A stretch of 64,000 bases of DNA, taken from NCBI RefSeq assembly GCF_019278525.1, contig NZ_CP058986.1, positions 2,623,501 through 2,687,500 of the forward strand. The letters run 5' to 3'. The position numbers were made by a program, and so were the translations under genes. How positions within the stretch are numbered: the stretch's first letter is position 1; each line of letters opens with the position of its first letter. The DNA comes from Polaribacter sp. HaHaR_3_91. Lineage in GTDB: Bacteria > Bacteroidota > Bacteroidia > Flavobacteriales > Flavobacteriaceae. Below the pieces are notes generated by a model, which did not search any database, had not been told where the DNA came from, and worked only from the letters and a program-made list of their open reading frames with translations. Below are positions 52,609-61,480 of the stretch, one piece after another.

Positions 52609-54513
52609 ATGGCAAAAGGAAATATTAATGTATCAGTAGAAAATATTTTTCCACTAATTAAAAAATTCTTGTACTCAGATCACGAAATCTTTTTACGTGA
52701 ATTAATTTCTAACGGAACAGATGCAACTTCTAAACTAAAGCATTTAATTGCTATTGGTGAAGCTAAAACTGAATTAGGTGATGCTAAAATTGAAATCAGC
52801 ATAGATAAAGAGGCTAAGACAATAACTATTAAAGATCAAGGTTTAGGAATGACTGCAGATGAAGTTGAAAAATACATCAACCAAATTGCATTTTCTGGAG
52901 CTGAAGAATTTTTAGACAAATATAAAGACAACGAAGCTGGTATTATTGGTCATTTTGGACTAGGTTTTTACTCTGCTTTTATGGTTGCAGAAAAAGTAGA
53001 ATTAATTACAAAATCTTTTAAAGATGAGCCTGCTGCTCATTGGACTTGTGATGGTTCTCCAGAATTTACACTAGTAGAAAGCGATAAAGCAGACAGAGGA
53101 ACTGAAATTATTTTACATGTTGCAGAAGATTCTTTAGACTTCTTAGAAGAAAGTAAAATTGGAGGTTTATTAAACAAATACAATCGTTTTAACCAAGTGC
53201 CAATTAAATTTGGAACAGAAGAAATTAACGATCCTGAGTTTACACCTGCAACTACAACAGATGCTGATGGGAAAGAAACTACAGAGCCTCATAAAAAAAT
53301 TACAGTTGATAATATCATCAACAACACAGAACCTGCTTGGACAAAAGCGCCTGCAGATTTAAGTGATGAAGATTATGAAAACTTCTACAGAGAATTGTAT
53401 CCAATGCAATTTGAAGAGTCATTATTCCACATTCATTTAAATGTAGATTATCCTTTTAACTTAACAGGTATTTTATTTTTCCCTAAGTTATCTACCTCAA
53501 TGGATATGCAAAAGGACAAAATTCAATTATACCAAAACCAAGTTTTTGTAACGGATAATGTAGAAGGAATTGTTCCTGATTTCTTACAAATGCTAAAAGG
53601 TGTTATCGATTCTCCAGACATTCCATTAAACGTTTCTCGTTCTGGTTTACAGGCAGACGGAGCGGTAAAGAAAATTTCTGGTTACATTACTAAAAAAGTA
53701 GCCGATAAATTATCTTCTATATTCAAAAAAGACAGAGCAGATTTTGAAACAAAATGGAATGATATTAAAGTAATTATTGAGTACGGAATGTTGTCTGAAG
53801 ATAAATTCTTTGACAAAGCGAAGAAATTTGCATTGTACCCAACAGTTGCAGACACATATTTTACGTTTGATGAATTAATTGAAAAAACAAAAGATTCTCA
53901 GACTGATAAAGAAGGAAATCACGTTCTTTTATATACATCAAACAAAGAAGCACAACACAGTTATATTCAAGATGCAACAGCAAAAGGATATGAAGTATTG
54001 TTATTAGATTCTCCTATTATTTCTCATTTAATGCAGAAATTAGAAGGTGGTGATGCTAAAGTAAAATTCTCTAGAGTAGATGCAGATCACGTAGATAATT
54101 TAATTAAGAAAGACGATAACGTAATTTCTAAATTATCTGAAGATGAAATTGCAACTTTAAAACCAATTATTGAAGGTGCCGTAAATTCTAAAACATATAC
54201 GGTTCAATTAGAAGCGATGGATTCTGCTTCTTCTCCGTTTATGATTACAGTGCCAGAATTTATGCGTAGAATGAAAGAAATGCAAGCTTCTGGTGGTGGT
54301 GGAATGATGGGAATGGGTAATTTCCCAGACATGTATAACTTAGTTGTTAATACAAACAGCCCGTTAGTTGCTGATATTTTAAATAATAAAGATGAAGCTG
54401 CTCAGAAAGGTTTAATTTCTCAAGCTTTTGATTTAGCTAAATTATCTCAAAACCTTTTACATGGTGAAGAGTTAACAAACTTTATAAAACGTTCTTACGC
54501 GTTAATCAAGTAA
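52609..54513 (+). CDS. htpG: Hsp90-family chaperone HtpG
   Basis: ATP-dependent chaperone. The GHKL ATPase domain shows FLRELISNGTDATSKLKHL, KDQGLGMTADEVEKYI and IGHFGLGFYSAF; the middle-domain catalytic Arg lies in LNVSRSGLQ. 634 residues, standard. A Gly/Met stretch (SGGGGMMGMG, about 564-573) occurs in the C-terminal dimerisation domain. A palindromic repeat and terminator follow. Confidence 0.96.
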   Translation: MAKGNINVSVENIFPLIKKFLYSDHEIFLRELISNGTDATSKLKHLIAIGEAKTELGDAKIEISIDKEAKTITIKDQGLGMTADEVEKYINQIAFSGAEEFLDKYKDNEAGIIGHFGLGFYSAFMVAEKVELITKSFKDEPAAHWTCDGSPEFTLVESDKADRGTEIILHVAEDSLDFLEESKIGGLLNKYNRFNQVPIKFGTEEINDPEFTPATTTDADGKETTEPHKKITVDNIINNTEPAWTKAPADLSDEDYENFYRELYPMQFEESLFHIHLNVDYPFNLTGILFFPKLSTSMDMQKDKIQLYQNQVFVTDNVEGIVPDFLQMLKGVIDSPDIPLNVSRSGLQADGAVKKISGYITKKVADKLSSIFKKDRADFETKWNDIKVIIEYGMLSEDKFFDKAKKFALYPTVADTYFTFDELIEKTKDSQTDKEGNHVLLYTSNKEAQHSYIQDATAKGYEVLLLDSPIISHLMQKLEGGDAKVKFSRVDADHVDNLIKKDDNVISKLSEDEIATLKPIIEGAVNSKTYTVQLEAMDSASSPFMITVPEFMRRMKEMQASGGGGMMGMGNFPDMYNLVVNTNSPLVADILNNKDEAAQKGLISQAFDLAKLSQNLLHGEELTNFIKRSYALIK

Positions 54514-54518
54514 TAACA

Positions 54519-54593
54519 CGTCATTACGAATGAGGAACGAATGAAGTAATCTGTTTCTTTAAATTTACAGATTACTTAGTACCTCGCAATGAC
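54519..54593. repeat. REP-like palindromic repeat after htpG
   Basis: GTCATTACGAATGAGGAACG...GAAGTAATCTGT on the left and ACAGATTACTT...ACCTCGCAATGAC on the right form an imperfect stem with an AT-rich loop. This is the GTCATTGCGAGGAACGAAGCAATCTG palindrome family, widespread between genes of Bacteroidota. Confidence 0.75.
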
Positions 54594-54603
54594 TTATAAG
54601 ACC

Positions 54604-54636
54604 AAAACCTCTCTGTGTATTCAGAGAGGTTTTTTT
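54604..54636 (+). terminator. Terminator after htpG
   Basis: AAAACCTCTCTG/CAGAGAGGTTTT, 6-nt loop and a T-run. Confidence 0.88.
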
Positions 54637-54698
54637 GTTTTAAAACAACTATGAAACTTTAAATGTTTTTGTAAATTAGACAGACTATTTAATTAATT

Positions 54699-55046
54699 AT
54701 GAAACTCGTACACACAAATACATTACCAGAAATTGGCACAAGTCACGATGAGAATATCATGAAAAAAGTATTTATAGAAAGTGGAGAAATTCCTCAATTA
54801 ATGATGTTTGGTGCTGCCACACTTACTCCTGGACAAGCTGTAGAAACGCATAAACATGATACGATGTACGAAGTTTTTTATATACAATCTGGTAAAGCAG
54901 AATTTATTGTGAATGATAAAAAAATGATTGTAGTTCCCGGAGATTGTATCACAATTGAGCAAGGAGAATTACACTCAATGAACAATCCATTTTCAGAAAA
55001 CGTAACTTGGGTTTATTTTGGAATTGCAACAGACATACAAGACTAA
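54699..55046 (+). CDS. Small cupin-domain protein
   Basis: 115 residues forming one cupin barrel: motif 1 ETHKHDTMYEVFYIQSGKAEF with metal-ligand His/His/Glu, motif 2 VVPGDCITIEQGELHSMNN. Function cannot be assigned; possible metal-dependent isomerase, dioxygenase or sensor. Own transcript, with a hairpin terminator about 150 bp downstream. Confidence 0.85.
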   Translation: MKLVHTNTLPEIGTSHDENIMKKVFIESGEIPQLMMFGAATLTPGQAVETHKHDTMYEVFYIQSGKAEFIVNDKKMIVVPGDCITIEQGELHSMNNPFSENVTWVYFGIATDIQD

Positions 55047-55196
55047 TTTTAAAGATTCCTTTTAGCTTTTAAAAATACGTTTTCTTAATCATCATAAAGC
55101 TGCTTTAAAATCTACTTTGTAAATTCTAAGTCATTTTTTTCTGATTAAAATTGTAACTAAACTTAACTTTTTTTACTGCTGATAAAAACCACAAAC

Positions 55197-55224
55197 CTCA
55201 CTATTCATTCAGTGAGATTTTTTG
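55197..55224 (+). terminator. Terminator downstream of the cupin gene
   Basis: CTCACT/AGTGAG stem with an 8-nt loop and T-run. Confidence 0.7.
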
Positions 55225-55300
55225 TTTGATTTTGTCAGGAAAAAAGGGTAAATTCGTTTAACTTCTGATAAAATGAATTGAAACTTATTTTATTATTGGA

Positions 55301-55315
55301 GTTGTGGGTAATACT
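55301..55315. repeat. Left boundary repeat of the cassette-like unit
   Basis: GTTGTGGGTAATACT; its first ten bases recur as an exact inverted copy at 56093-56102, and 13 of 15 bases match over the extended repeat. Confidence 0.65.
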
Positions 55316-55344
55316 GAAATACCATTGTATAAATTGATATTTTA

Positions 55345-56073
55345 TTGAAAAAGAAAAACTATATAGGAAATGCTTTTGAAGAATTTTCACAAAGTCTAAG
55401 AGTACTTTTAGAGGCAGACTATTATGCACGAGAATTAATATTTGTGGATAGATCTGAGGCAATCGGAAATATTGAAACAGCTTTGACTAATGTATTAAAC
55501 TCATTTCATAGCCTTTATGATGCAATTAATAAACAATTGCAAGAGAAACCTATAGATTGGTATAGGACTGGTTCTTTAGCTTTTATTCTTGCGATACGTA
55601 ATGCTAGACATCATAACCATGCTAATAGAATTAGGACTTTATATACTTACCATCTTCAAGAGGCAAAGAATTTTCAAACGATGGAACAATGTGTATTGAT
55701 TGACTTCACTTCTCCTGAAGAAGAAGCAGATACTTTTGATGTTTATGTATCATGGGAAGATATTGGAGAATTGATTTCTATGCCAAAAAAAATAAGCAAG
55801 ATTACAGATGATACATCTTCTGAAATTATGAGCTATCTAAATTCTGAAAAATTTCCCGAATATACCAGAATGTATAATTTAAAAGAGGGAAAAGTGTTTT
55901 TGAATATTGTTCCATTAATAGTTAATGCTGCAATTGCAATTGTTCCTTTAATAAAAGATTATTGCAATTCTAATACAACCGAATCTAATACTTTTAAAGA
56001 ACTGTTCTCAAATATAAAACCTGCAGATACAATAAATCATGATGTTAATTGTGGACCTTTTGTTTTACCATAA
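55345..56073 (+). CDS. Unknown protein with a HEPN-like RNxxxH motif
   Basis: 242 residues, start TTG at 55345 (no ATG fits; an in-frame stop lies at 55330). Mostly helical N-terminal half with ILAIRNARHHNHA; R85-x4-H90 fits the Rx4-6H motif of HEPN RNases. A hydrophobic segment near 192-208 (IVPLIVNAAIAIVPLI) may insert in the membrane. I do not recognise the family. It lies between inverted GTTGTGGGTA repeats and is flanked by ~300 and ~180 bp of non-coding DNA, unlike the compact neighbours, which suggests acquisition. Confidence 0.65.
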   Translation: MKKKNYIGNAFEEFSQSLRVLLEADYYARELIFVDRSEAIGNIETALTNVLNSFHSLYDAINKQLQEKPIDWYRTGSLAFILAIRNARHHNHANRIRTLYTYHLQEAKNFQTMEQCVLIDFTSPEEEADTFDVYVSWEDIGELISMPKKISKITDDTSSEIMSYLNSEKFPEYTRMYNLKEGKVFLNIVPLIVNAAIAIVPLIKDYCNSNTTESNTFKELFSNIKPADTINHDVNCGPFVLP

Positions 56074-56087
56074 ATAATAGATAAAAA

Positions 56088-56222
56088 AATACTACCCACA
56101 ACAATGTATAAAAATAATAGCAGAATCAGTGATGAATTCAAGGGGTGTAGACCACTTCAACTTTCTTGTAACTTGACAATAAAGTGCCAGTAGTCGGCTA
56201 CTATTCTTATACTGAACGTTAA
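56088..56222. repeat. Right boundary repeat and structured module of the cassette-like unit
   Basis: Begins with TACCCACAAC (56093-56102), the inverted copy of the left boundary. It continues with CACTT (56153-56157)/AAGTG (56182-56186) pairing around TTGTAACTTGACAA, then the hairpin AGTAG-TCGG-CTACT (56189-56202), and ends ACTGAACGTTAAAC. The layout resembles a recombination-site-like or folded DNA module. Confidence 0.5.
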
Positions 56223-56255
56223 ACGAACCACTTCAATTTCTTCAAAGAAAATAAA

Positions 56256-56765
56256 ATGAAAAACTACACATTACTAATAGTACTTAACTTACTGCTTTTT
56301 AATTGTACAGATAAAAAAGAAGTAAGCTCTGTAGATTTTAAAAATTGGTCTAAAAGACACTTAGCAATCAACACGAAAGATTCTTTAGAGTACGGTAAAT
56401 CTTATCTTTCTGTGTACTCACAAATTTACAGTGTATCAGAACATAAAACCCATAGTTTAACTGCTATGGTTAGTTTGCGGAATACAAGTGACAAAGACAC
56501 TATCTATTTGTTAAAAGCAGAATATTACGATACAAAAGGAAAACCTGTACGTTCTTATTTTGATAAAACAATCTTTTTAGCTCCTTTAGAAACTACAGAA
56601 ATTATCATTGATGAAGTTGAAAAAAATGGAGAAACGGGTTCTAATTTTATTTTCGAATGGAAAATACCAAAAGATTGCCCAGAACCTTTATTTGAAGGAA
56701 TCATGAATTCTACCAAAGGTCAACAAGGATTGTCTTTTACAACACAGTCTAGAAGAATTAAATAA
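56256..56765 (+). CDS. DUF3124 lipoprotein
   Basis: 169 residues with a lipoprotein signal (Cys17 in LLLFNCTD) and a DUF3124 beta-sandwich-like domain (TAMVSLRNTSDKDTIYLLKA, KTIFLAPLETTEIII, GSNFIFEWK). Function unknown. It precedes the YpfJ-like protease gene by 38 bp on the same strand. Confidence 0.75.
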   Translation: MKNYTLLIVLNLLLFNCTDKKEVSSVDFKNWSKRHLAINTKDSLEYGKSYLSVYSQIYSVSEHKTHSLTAMVSLRNTSDKDTIYLLKAEYYDTKGKPVRSYFDKTIFLAPLETTEIIIDEVEKNGETGSNFIFEWKIPKDCPEPLFEGIMNSTKGQQGLSFTTQSRRIK

Positions 56766-56803
56766 AAATAAATAGTAAATTTATCTTTTTAAAATGATAT
56801 TTT

Positions 56804-57700
56804 ATGAAGTGGAAAGGAAATAGAAAAAGTTCTAATGTAGAAGACAGAAGAGGCGCCTCTTCTGGCGGGAGTTCTGGTGGTTTAGGTAGTTTAAGTCCTA
56901 TGATAATTGGACTTTTATTAAAATTAGTGACTTCTAAAAAAGGATTAATTATTGTTGGTATTGTATTAGCTGTCATGTATTTTACAGGCAATAATCCCTT
57001 AAACTTTATTACAGGAAATACTGGGAATCAAATAGAATCTTCAACTACTTACAAAGGAACAGCTAAAGAAAATGAGTTGGCAGAATTTAGCAACCAAGTT
57101 TTAAGAAGTACAGAAGATGTTTGGAACCAAATTATACAAGATTATAGAGAACCTACTTTAGTTCTTTTTACAGGCTCTGTGAATTCTGCTTGCGGAAGTG
57201 CTTCTAGCGCAACCGGTCCTTTCTATTGTCCTGGTGATGAAAAACTATACATAGATTTAAGTTTTTTTGAAGAAATGGAAAGAAACTTAAATGCTCCTGG
57301 AGATTTTGCACAAGCGTATGTAATTGCACATGAAGTTGGTCATCACATTCAAACCATAACAGGTATCAGTAAAAAAGTACAAGCTTTACGAGGTAAGGTG
57401 AGTCAAACAGAATACAACAAATACTCTGTTATGTTAGAATTACAAGCAGATTTTTACGCTGGTGTTTGGGCGCATCATTCTCAAAAAGATAATTTAATTT
57501 TAGATGACAATGATTTAGAAGAAGCATTAAACGCTGCAAATGCTATTGGAGACGATCGTTTACAAAAACAATCTACAGGACGCGTAGTTCCAGACTCTTT
57601 TACCCACGGAACTTCTGCGCAAAGAATGCGTTGGTTTAAAAAAGGTTTTGATACTGGCGATGTAAACCAAGGTGATACTTTTAGTGCAAGTTCTTTATAA
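56804..57700 (+). CDS. Neutral zinc metallopeptidase family protein (YpfJ-like)
   Basis: 298 residues: Arg/Ser/Gly-rich N-terminus (MKWKGNRKSSNVEDRRGAS), one transmembrane helix about 45-64, then the zinc domain with HEVGHH (H176, E177, H180) and a downstream ELQADFYAGVWAH that supplies the third ligand. Probably anchored in the inner membrane with the catalytic part in the periplasm. Substrate unknown. Confidence 0.9.
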   Translation: MKWKGNRKSSNVEDRRGASSGGSSGGLGSLSPMIIGLLLKLVTSKKGLIIVGIVLAVMYFTGNNPLNFITGNTGNQIESSTTYKGTAKENELAEFSNQVLRSTEDVWNQIIQDYREPTLVLFTGSVNSACGSASSATGPFYCPGDEKLYIDLSFFEEMERNLNAPGDFAQAYVIAHEVGHHIQTITGISKKVQALRGKVSQTEYNKYSVMLELQADFYAGVWAHHSQKDNLILDDNDLEEALNAANAIGDDRLQKQSTGRVVPDSFTHGTSAQRMRWFKKGFDTGDVNQGDTFSASSL

Positions 57701-57721
57701 CTTTTAATTTATTACTCCTAT

Positions 57722-58237
57722 ATGATTTCAATTAAAAAAGCAGCTTTAGAAGATGTTAAAGCATTAGCTAAAGTTGGTGAAAAAGCATTTTTAGTTCCAC
57801 ATAAAGAAGCCATTTCTAAGGAAATGATGGATGCTTATATTAGTACTAGTTTTAATGAGCAAAACTTAATTGAAGAGATAACCAATAAGAAGTTTCAATA
57901 TAATTTAATTTTTAAAGGTGATGTTTTAGCTGGTTATTCTAAGATTATTATCAATTACAAAAACGAAAACATAAAGGAAACCAATGTTACAAAAATGGAA
58001 CGTTTGTACTTATTGGAAGAGTTTTATGGAGCAGGTTTAGGTAAACAATTATTTACACACAATTTAGAGTTAGCCAAACAACAAAATCAAAAAGGTATTT
58101 GGTTGTATGTATGGGTAAAAAACTACAAAGCAATCGATTTTTACAAAAAAGCAGGCTTTAAAAAAATAGCAGATTATGATTTTCCTGTTTCTAAAACAGA
58201 AACGAGACCTAATGATGTTTTTTATTTAGAGTTTTAA
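57722..58237 (+). CDS. GNAT-family N-acetyltransferase
   Basis: 171 residues. The acetyl-CoA binding motif A is LYLLEEFYGAGLGKQLFTHNL, followed by GIWLYVWVKNYKAIDFYKKAGF. Similar to spermine/spermidine- or ribosomal-protein-type acetyltransferases; substrate not predictable. 21 bp after the protease gene. Confidence 0.88.
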   Translation: MISIKKAALEDVKALAKVGEKAFLVPHKEAISKEMMDAYISTSFNEQNLIEEITNKKFQYNLIFKGDVLAGYSKIIINYKNENIKETNVTKMERLYLLEEFYGAGLGKQLFTHNLELAKQQNQKGIWLYVWVKNYKAIDFYKKAGFKKIADYDFPVSKTETRPNDVFYLEF

Positions 58238-58253
58238 GATTATAATAACCTCA

Positions 58254-58290
58254 TAAAAAAAGCTTCAGAATACATATCTGAAGCTTTTTT
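58254..58290. terminator. Bidirectional terminator
   Basis: A-run, stem GCTTCAGA/TCTGAAGC, 7-nt loop, T-run; serves the acetyltransferase gene and the leftward DUF6263 gene. Confidence 0.87.
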
Positions 58291-58310
58291 ATTTCCTTAA
58301 AATAAGAAGG

Positions 58311-59045
58311 TTATTTTTTAACCATTGTCATTGTAATTTTAGACTTCAATTCTTGTCCGCTTACTGACATATTCATATCAATTGTAGAGTTTTCAGGAAT
58401 TCCAGAAGCTTTATCAATATTCATATTTCCAGAAATTTTTCCTGTTGCCATACCAGAAACATCACCAGATAAGTCTAAAACAACTTTATCACTTGATATT
58501 GACTTTACAGTATATAAAAAATCCATTTTCATACCTTTTTCTTCTTTAGTCATTGTCCAAGTACTACCAACACTAACAGCTTCTGTAGGATACACAACAT
58601 TACTAGATTGTTTTGCCATATCTTCTACTCCAGGGATACTTGGCTCTACTTTTACTTCTAAAATTTCACCTAAGTTATTTCCTTTAGCATAAATAAGAGC
58701 ACTTAACATTGGTCCCATTTGAGCTTTCATCATCTTACCAGTATCATCTAACTCTTCATCACTTTTAGTAGAATCAAAACTCATTGCTTGTCCACCTTGT
58801 AACATGTCCATAGTCATTTTAGTGAATTTCATTTCACTATCATAAGTATCATCCTTTACATCTAAAACTTTTATATCCATATTAATAAGCATTCCCATAG
58901 ACATTACAGTTCCCATTTCTTGAGAAATGTTCATTTCAACATCATAAGTAGCTCCTTTTTCATAGTTTAATCTAAGTAATGCAGCATCTTGCGCTAAGCT
59001 TAAGTTTGCAGAAATAGCTAGAAATAAAATTAACAATTTTTTCAT
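58311..59045 (-). CDS. Secreted DUF6263-type protein, Met-rich
   Basis: 244 residues with a signal peptide (1-18, NLSLAQ). The mature part is beta-rich with a GSTWTMTKEEKG segment typical of DUF6263-like proteins and unusually many Met (MGTVMSMGMLINMDI, MTMDMLQGGQAM). No catalytic motif. Periplasmic or outer-membrane-associated; function unknown. Confidence 0.7.
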   Translation of the reverse strand: MKKLLILFLAISANLSLAQDAALLRLNYEKGATYDVEMNISQEMGTVMSMGMLINMDIKVLDVKDDTYDSEMKFTKMTMDMLQGGQAMSFDSTKSDEELDDTGKMMKAQMGPMLSALIYAKGNNLGEILEVKVEPSIPGVEDMAKQSSNVVYPTEAVSVGSTWTMTKEEKGMKMDFLYTVKSISSDKVVLDLSGDVSGMATGKISGNMNIDKASGIPENSTIDMNMSVSGQELKSKITMTMVKK

Positions 59046-59101
59046 TTTTTAAAATTTAGTTTTATAATTATTTATATACAACGAATATAATATTTTGAAA
59101 C

Positions 59102-59132
59102 AAAAAAACGCTCACAAATTGTGAGCGTTTTT
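59102..59132 (-). terminator. Terminator after the E2 acyltransferase gene
   Basis: ACGCTCACAA/TTGTGAGCGT around one base, flanked by A and T runs; T-run on the minus strand follows the stem. Confidence 0.82.
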
Positions 59133-59156
59133 AGTATAATTGTATTTATTTTAAAA

Positions 59157-60479
59157 CTAGAAGTCTTGGTTTATGTCCCAAGCTTCTAAAATATCTTTTA
59201 AAGTTTTAATAAACATACCACCTAAAGCACCATTTACAACTCTATGATCATAAGAATGTGATACAAACATTTTTTGTCTAATTCCTATAAAATCACCTTC
59301 TGGAGTTTCTATAACCGCCGGCACTTTTCTAATAGCTCCTAAGGCTAAAATAGCAACCTGTGGTTGATTAATAATTGGTGTTCCCATAATAGAACCAAAA
59401 CCACCAACATTTGTAACTGTATAAGTTCCTCCTTGTATATCATCTGGCTTTAAAGCATTATTTCTTGCTCTATTAGCTAAATCATTAACTGATTTGGTAA
59501 TTCCTACCAAACTAAGCTGATCTGCATTTTTAATGACAGGAACAATTAAGTTTCCATCTGGTAACGCAGCAGCCATTCCTAAATTAATATTTTTCTTTTT
59601 AATAATGGTATCACCATTAACAGCAATATTAATTAAAGGATATTTTTTAATTGTAGTAGCAATTGCTTGCATAAAAATTGGTGTAAAAGTTAATTTCTCT
59701 CCTTCTCTTTTAAAGAAAGCATCTTTAACCTTATTTCTCCAATTTACAATATTGGTTACATCAATTTCTATAAATGATTGTACATGTGCAGAAGTCTGTA
59801 TAGAATCTACCATGTGCTTAGAAATCAATTTCCCCATTCTACTCATTTCTATTATTTCATCTTCTCCATTTACAGAAATTGGTGCTGCTTTAGCAACCGT
59901 TTTCTCTATTTTTTTAGGAGCTTCAGCTTTAACAGGAGCTTCTGATGGTGTTTCTTTAATAACTTCACCTCTATTTTCTATATAAGAAAGGATGTCTTCT
60001 TTAGTAACTCTATCATCTTTACCCGAACCAGAAATAGATTCTAATTCGCTCATAGAAATACCTTCCGTTTGTGCAATATTTCTAACCAAAGGTGAATAAA
60101 ACTTACCAGAATCAGAAACTTTAGCAATTGGTGTAGAAACGGTGTCAACAGCTTTTTCAATCGTTTTTTCTATCTCTACCACTGGAGACTTTTCTGCATT
60201 TCCAGATGCAGCAACTGGTTCTGCACCAGAACCTTCTCCTTCTATTTCTATAATTGCAATGGTTGCTCCAACAGCAACAACATCATCTTTTTCAAATAAA
60301 ATTTCTATTAATGTACCAGCAACTTCAGAAGGAATTTCTGAGTCTACTTTATCTGTAGCAATTTCTACCACAGCTTCATCTAATTCAATGGTATCTCCAA
60401 CTTCTTTTAACCAAGAAGTTATCGTTGCTTCTGCAACACTTTCTCCCATTTTAGGTAATTTCAATTCAAATCTCGCCAT
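59157..60479 (-). CDS. 2-oxo acid dehydrogenase E2 (dihydrolipoyl acyltransferase)
   Basis: One N-terminal lipoyl domain (EIATDKVDSEIP, lipoyl Lys44), an Ala/Pro/Glu-rich linker, an E3/E1-binding domain (FYSPLVRNIAQTEGISMSEL) and the C-terminal catalytic domain. Start at ATG 60479 (MARFELKLPKMGESVAEA, 440 residues); the frame extension to 60503 lacks homology. The active-site block reads HSYDHRVVNGALGG: His is kept but the usual Asp of HRVxDG is Asn. Single lipoyl domain and absence of E1/E3 neighbours suggest a branched-chain or 2-oxoglutarate-type complex rather than PDH; not certain. Confidence 0.88.
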   Translation of the reverse strand: MARFELKLPKMGESVAEATITSWLKEVGDTIELDEAVVEIATDKVDSEIPSEVAGTLIEILFEKDDVVAVGATIAIIEIEGEGSGAEPVAASGNAEKSPVVEIEKTIEKAVDTVSTPIAKVSDSGKFYSPLVRNIAQTEGISMSELESISGSGKDDRVTKEDILSYIENRGEVIKETPSEAPVKAEAPKKIEKTVAKAAPISVNGEDEIIEMSRMGKLISKHMVDSIQTSAHVQSFIEIDVTNIVNWRNKVKDAFFKREGEKLTFTPIFMQAIATTIKKYPLINIAVNGDTIIKKKNINLGMAAALPDGNLIVPVIKNADQLSLVGITKSVNDLANRARNNALKPDDIQGGTYTVTNVGGFGSIMGTPIINQPQVAILALGAIRKVPAVIETPEGDFIGIRQKMFVSHSYDHRVVNGALGGMFIKTLKDILEAWDINQDF

Positions 60480-60503
60480 TTTATCTAATTTTTCAGTATG
60501 CAA

Positions 60504-60899
60504 AAGTACTAAAAATCGTTGATTTTATAGTGTTTTTAATCTAATAAAAAAATGAAACTACAAAACAAACTTTACATTATCCATAATAAAACTTATTTAA
60601 AATTTAATTTTGATGAATTTAATGTAACAAAAAATTAATTTTAATATATTTTACACAATATTGATTACCAATACAACTTTTATTTATGTAAACATAAAAT
60701 AGGTAATCAACTTAAACAAGCTACTTTAAAAAGTTAAATAATTAAAGATTATAATAGTATCCATAAGTTTTAAGAGAGACAAAAGAAATAAAAATGATTT
60801 TTAGCTATACAAATGTCCTTTTTAAATTTATTGATTTCCTATAATATTTAATTTCAACATTTAAATAATTCAAGAAACATAAAAATTTAAAATACAATT
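60504..60899. other. AT-rich intergenic region with nested inverted repeat
   Basis: About 400 bp without a gene. TTGATTACC (60661-60669) pairs with GGTAATCAA (60702-60710), and inside it TTTTAT/ATAAAA with ATGT/ACAT can extend the fold. Otherwise only AT-rich sequence and presumably the E2 promoter. Confidence 0.45.
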
Positions 60900-61340
60900 C
60901 TAAAGTCCACCAAAAACTGCAGCAACAATTAACAAAGCATATAAGGACATGGTTATAATAGTAAAAACTCCTATAAACTTATAGTGAGATTTTAACATCT
61001 CAAAAGCTTTAGCTAAAGTTTCATCATTTTTTGTAGACAATGCAGTTTTCATTTTATTAGAGAATTGTAATAAGTAATACACCGGAAAAAAATAAATAAT
61101 GGCTAGTACCAAATAAGTTACTGTCATTGTTAATCCTAAACTCTCAGGCATACCAGGTTGCATTTTACCTGCCAATTCGAAAATAGTTGTAGCAAAAACA
61201 GAAAAAACAAGCATGATTGCAATTAAGATAAAACCAATAATTGACAAGAATTTTGCCCATTTAGCTGTTTCTTTTAAAAAATTCTTAGAAGCCTTAGTTA
61301 TTGTAAGCTGTTCTAATTGAGTAATAGGATTGTGTATCAT
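60900..61340 (-). CDS. DUF5362-type membrane protein
   Basis: Start taken at ATG 61340 (MIHNPITQLEQLTITKASKNFL, 146 residues), since the upstream extension is hydrophobic without homology. Three to four helices: near 27-50, 68-92 and 122-144. The N-terminal amphipathic segment followed by helices matches DUF5362. Function unknown. Confidence 0.72.
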   Translation of the reverse strand: MIHNPITQLEQLTITKASKNFLKETAKWAKFLSIIGFILIAIMLVFSVFATTIFELAGKMQPGMPESLGLTMTVTYLVLAIIYFFPVYYLLQFSNKMKTALSTKNDETLAKAFEMLKSHYKFIGVFTIITMSLYALLIVAAVFGGL

Positions 61341-61388
61341 AAAATGAATTGTAAGGTTTCGTTTTTTCAAAAATAAACAAAAAAATGA

Positions 61389-61428
61389 AGCCACGAATTC
61401 ACAATTAAAAATTTGTGTATTCGTGGCT
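61389..61428 (-). terminator. Terminator after the ornithine aminotransferase gene
   Basis: AGCCACGAAT (61389-61398) pairs with ATTCGTGGCT (61419-61428); on the minus strand it is followed by a T-rich tract. Confidence 0.7.
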
Positions 61429-61480
61429 ATAATAATATTTAAAAAATCATTCCTTTTTAGGAATAACTAATTATATTAAG

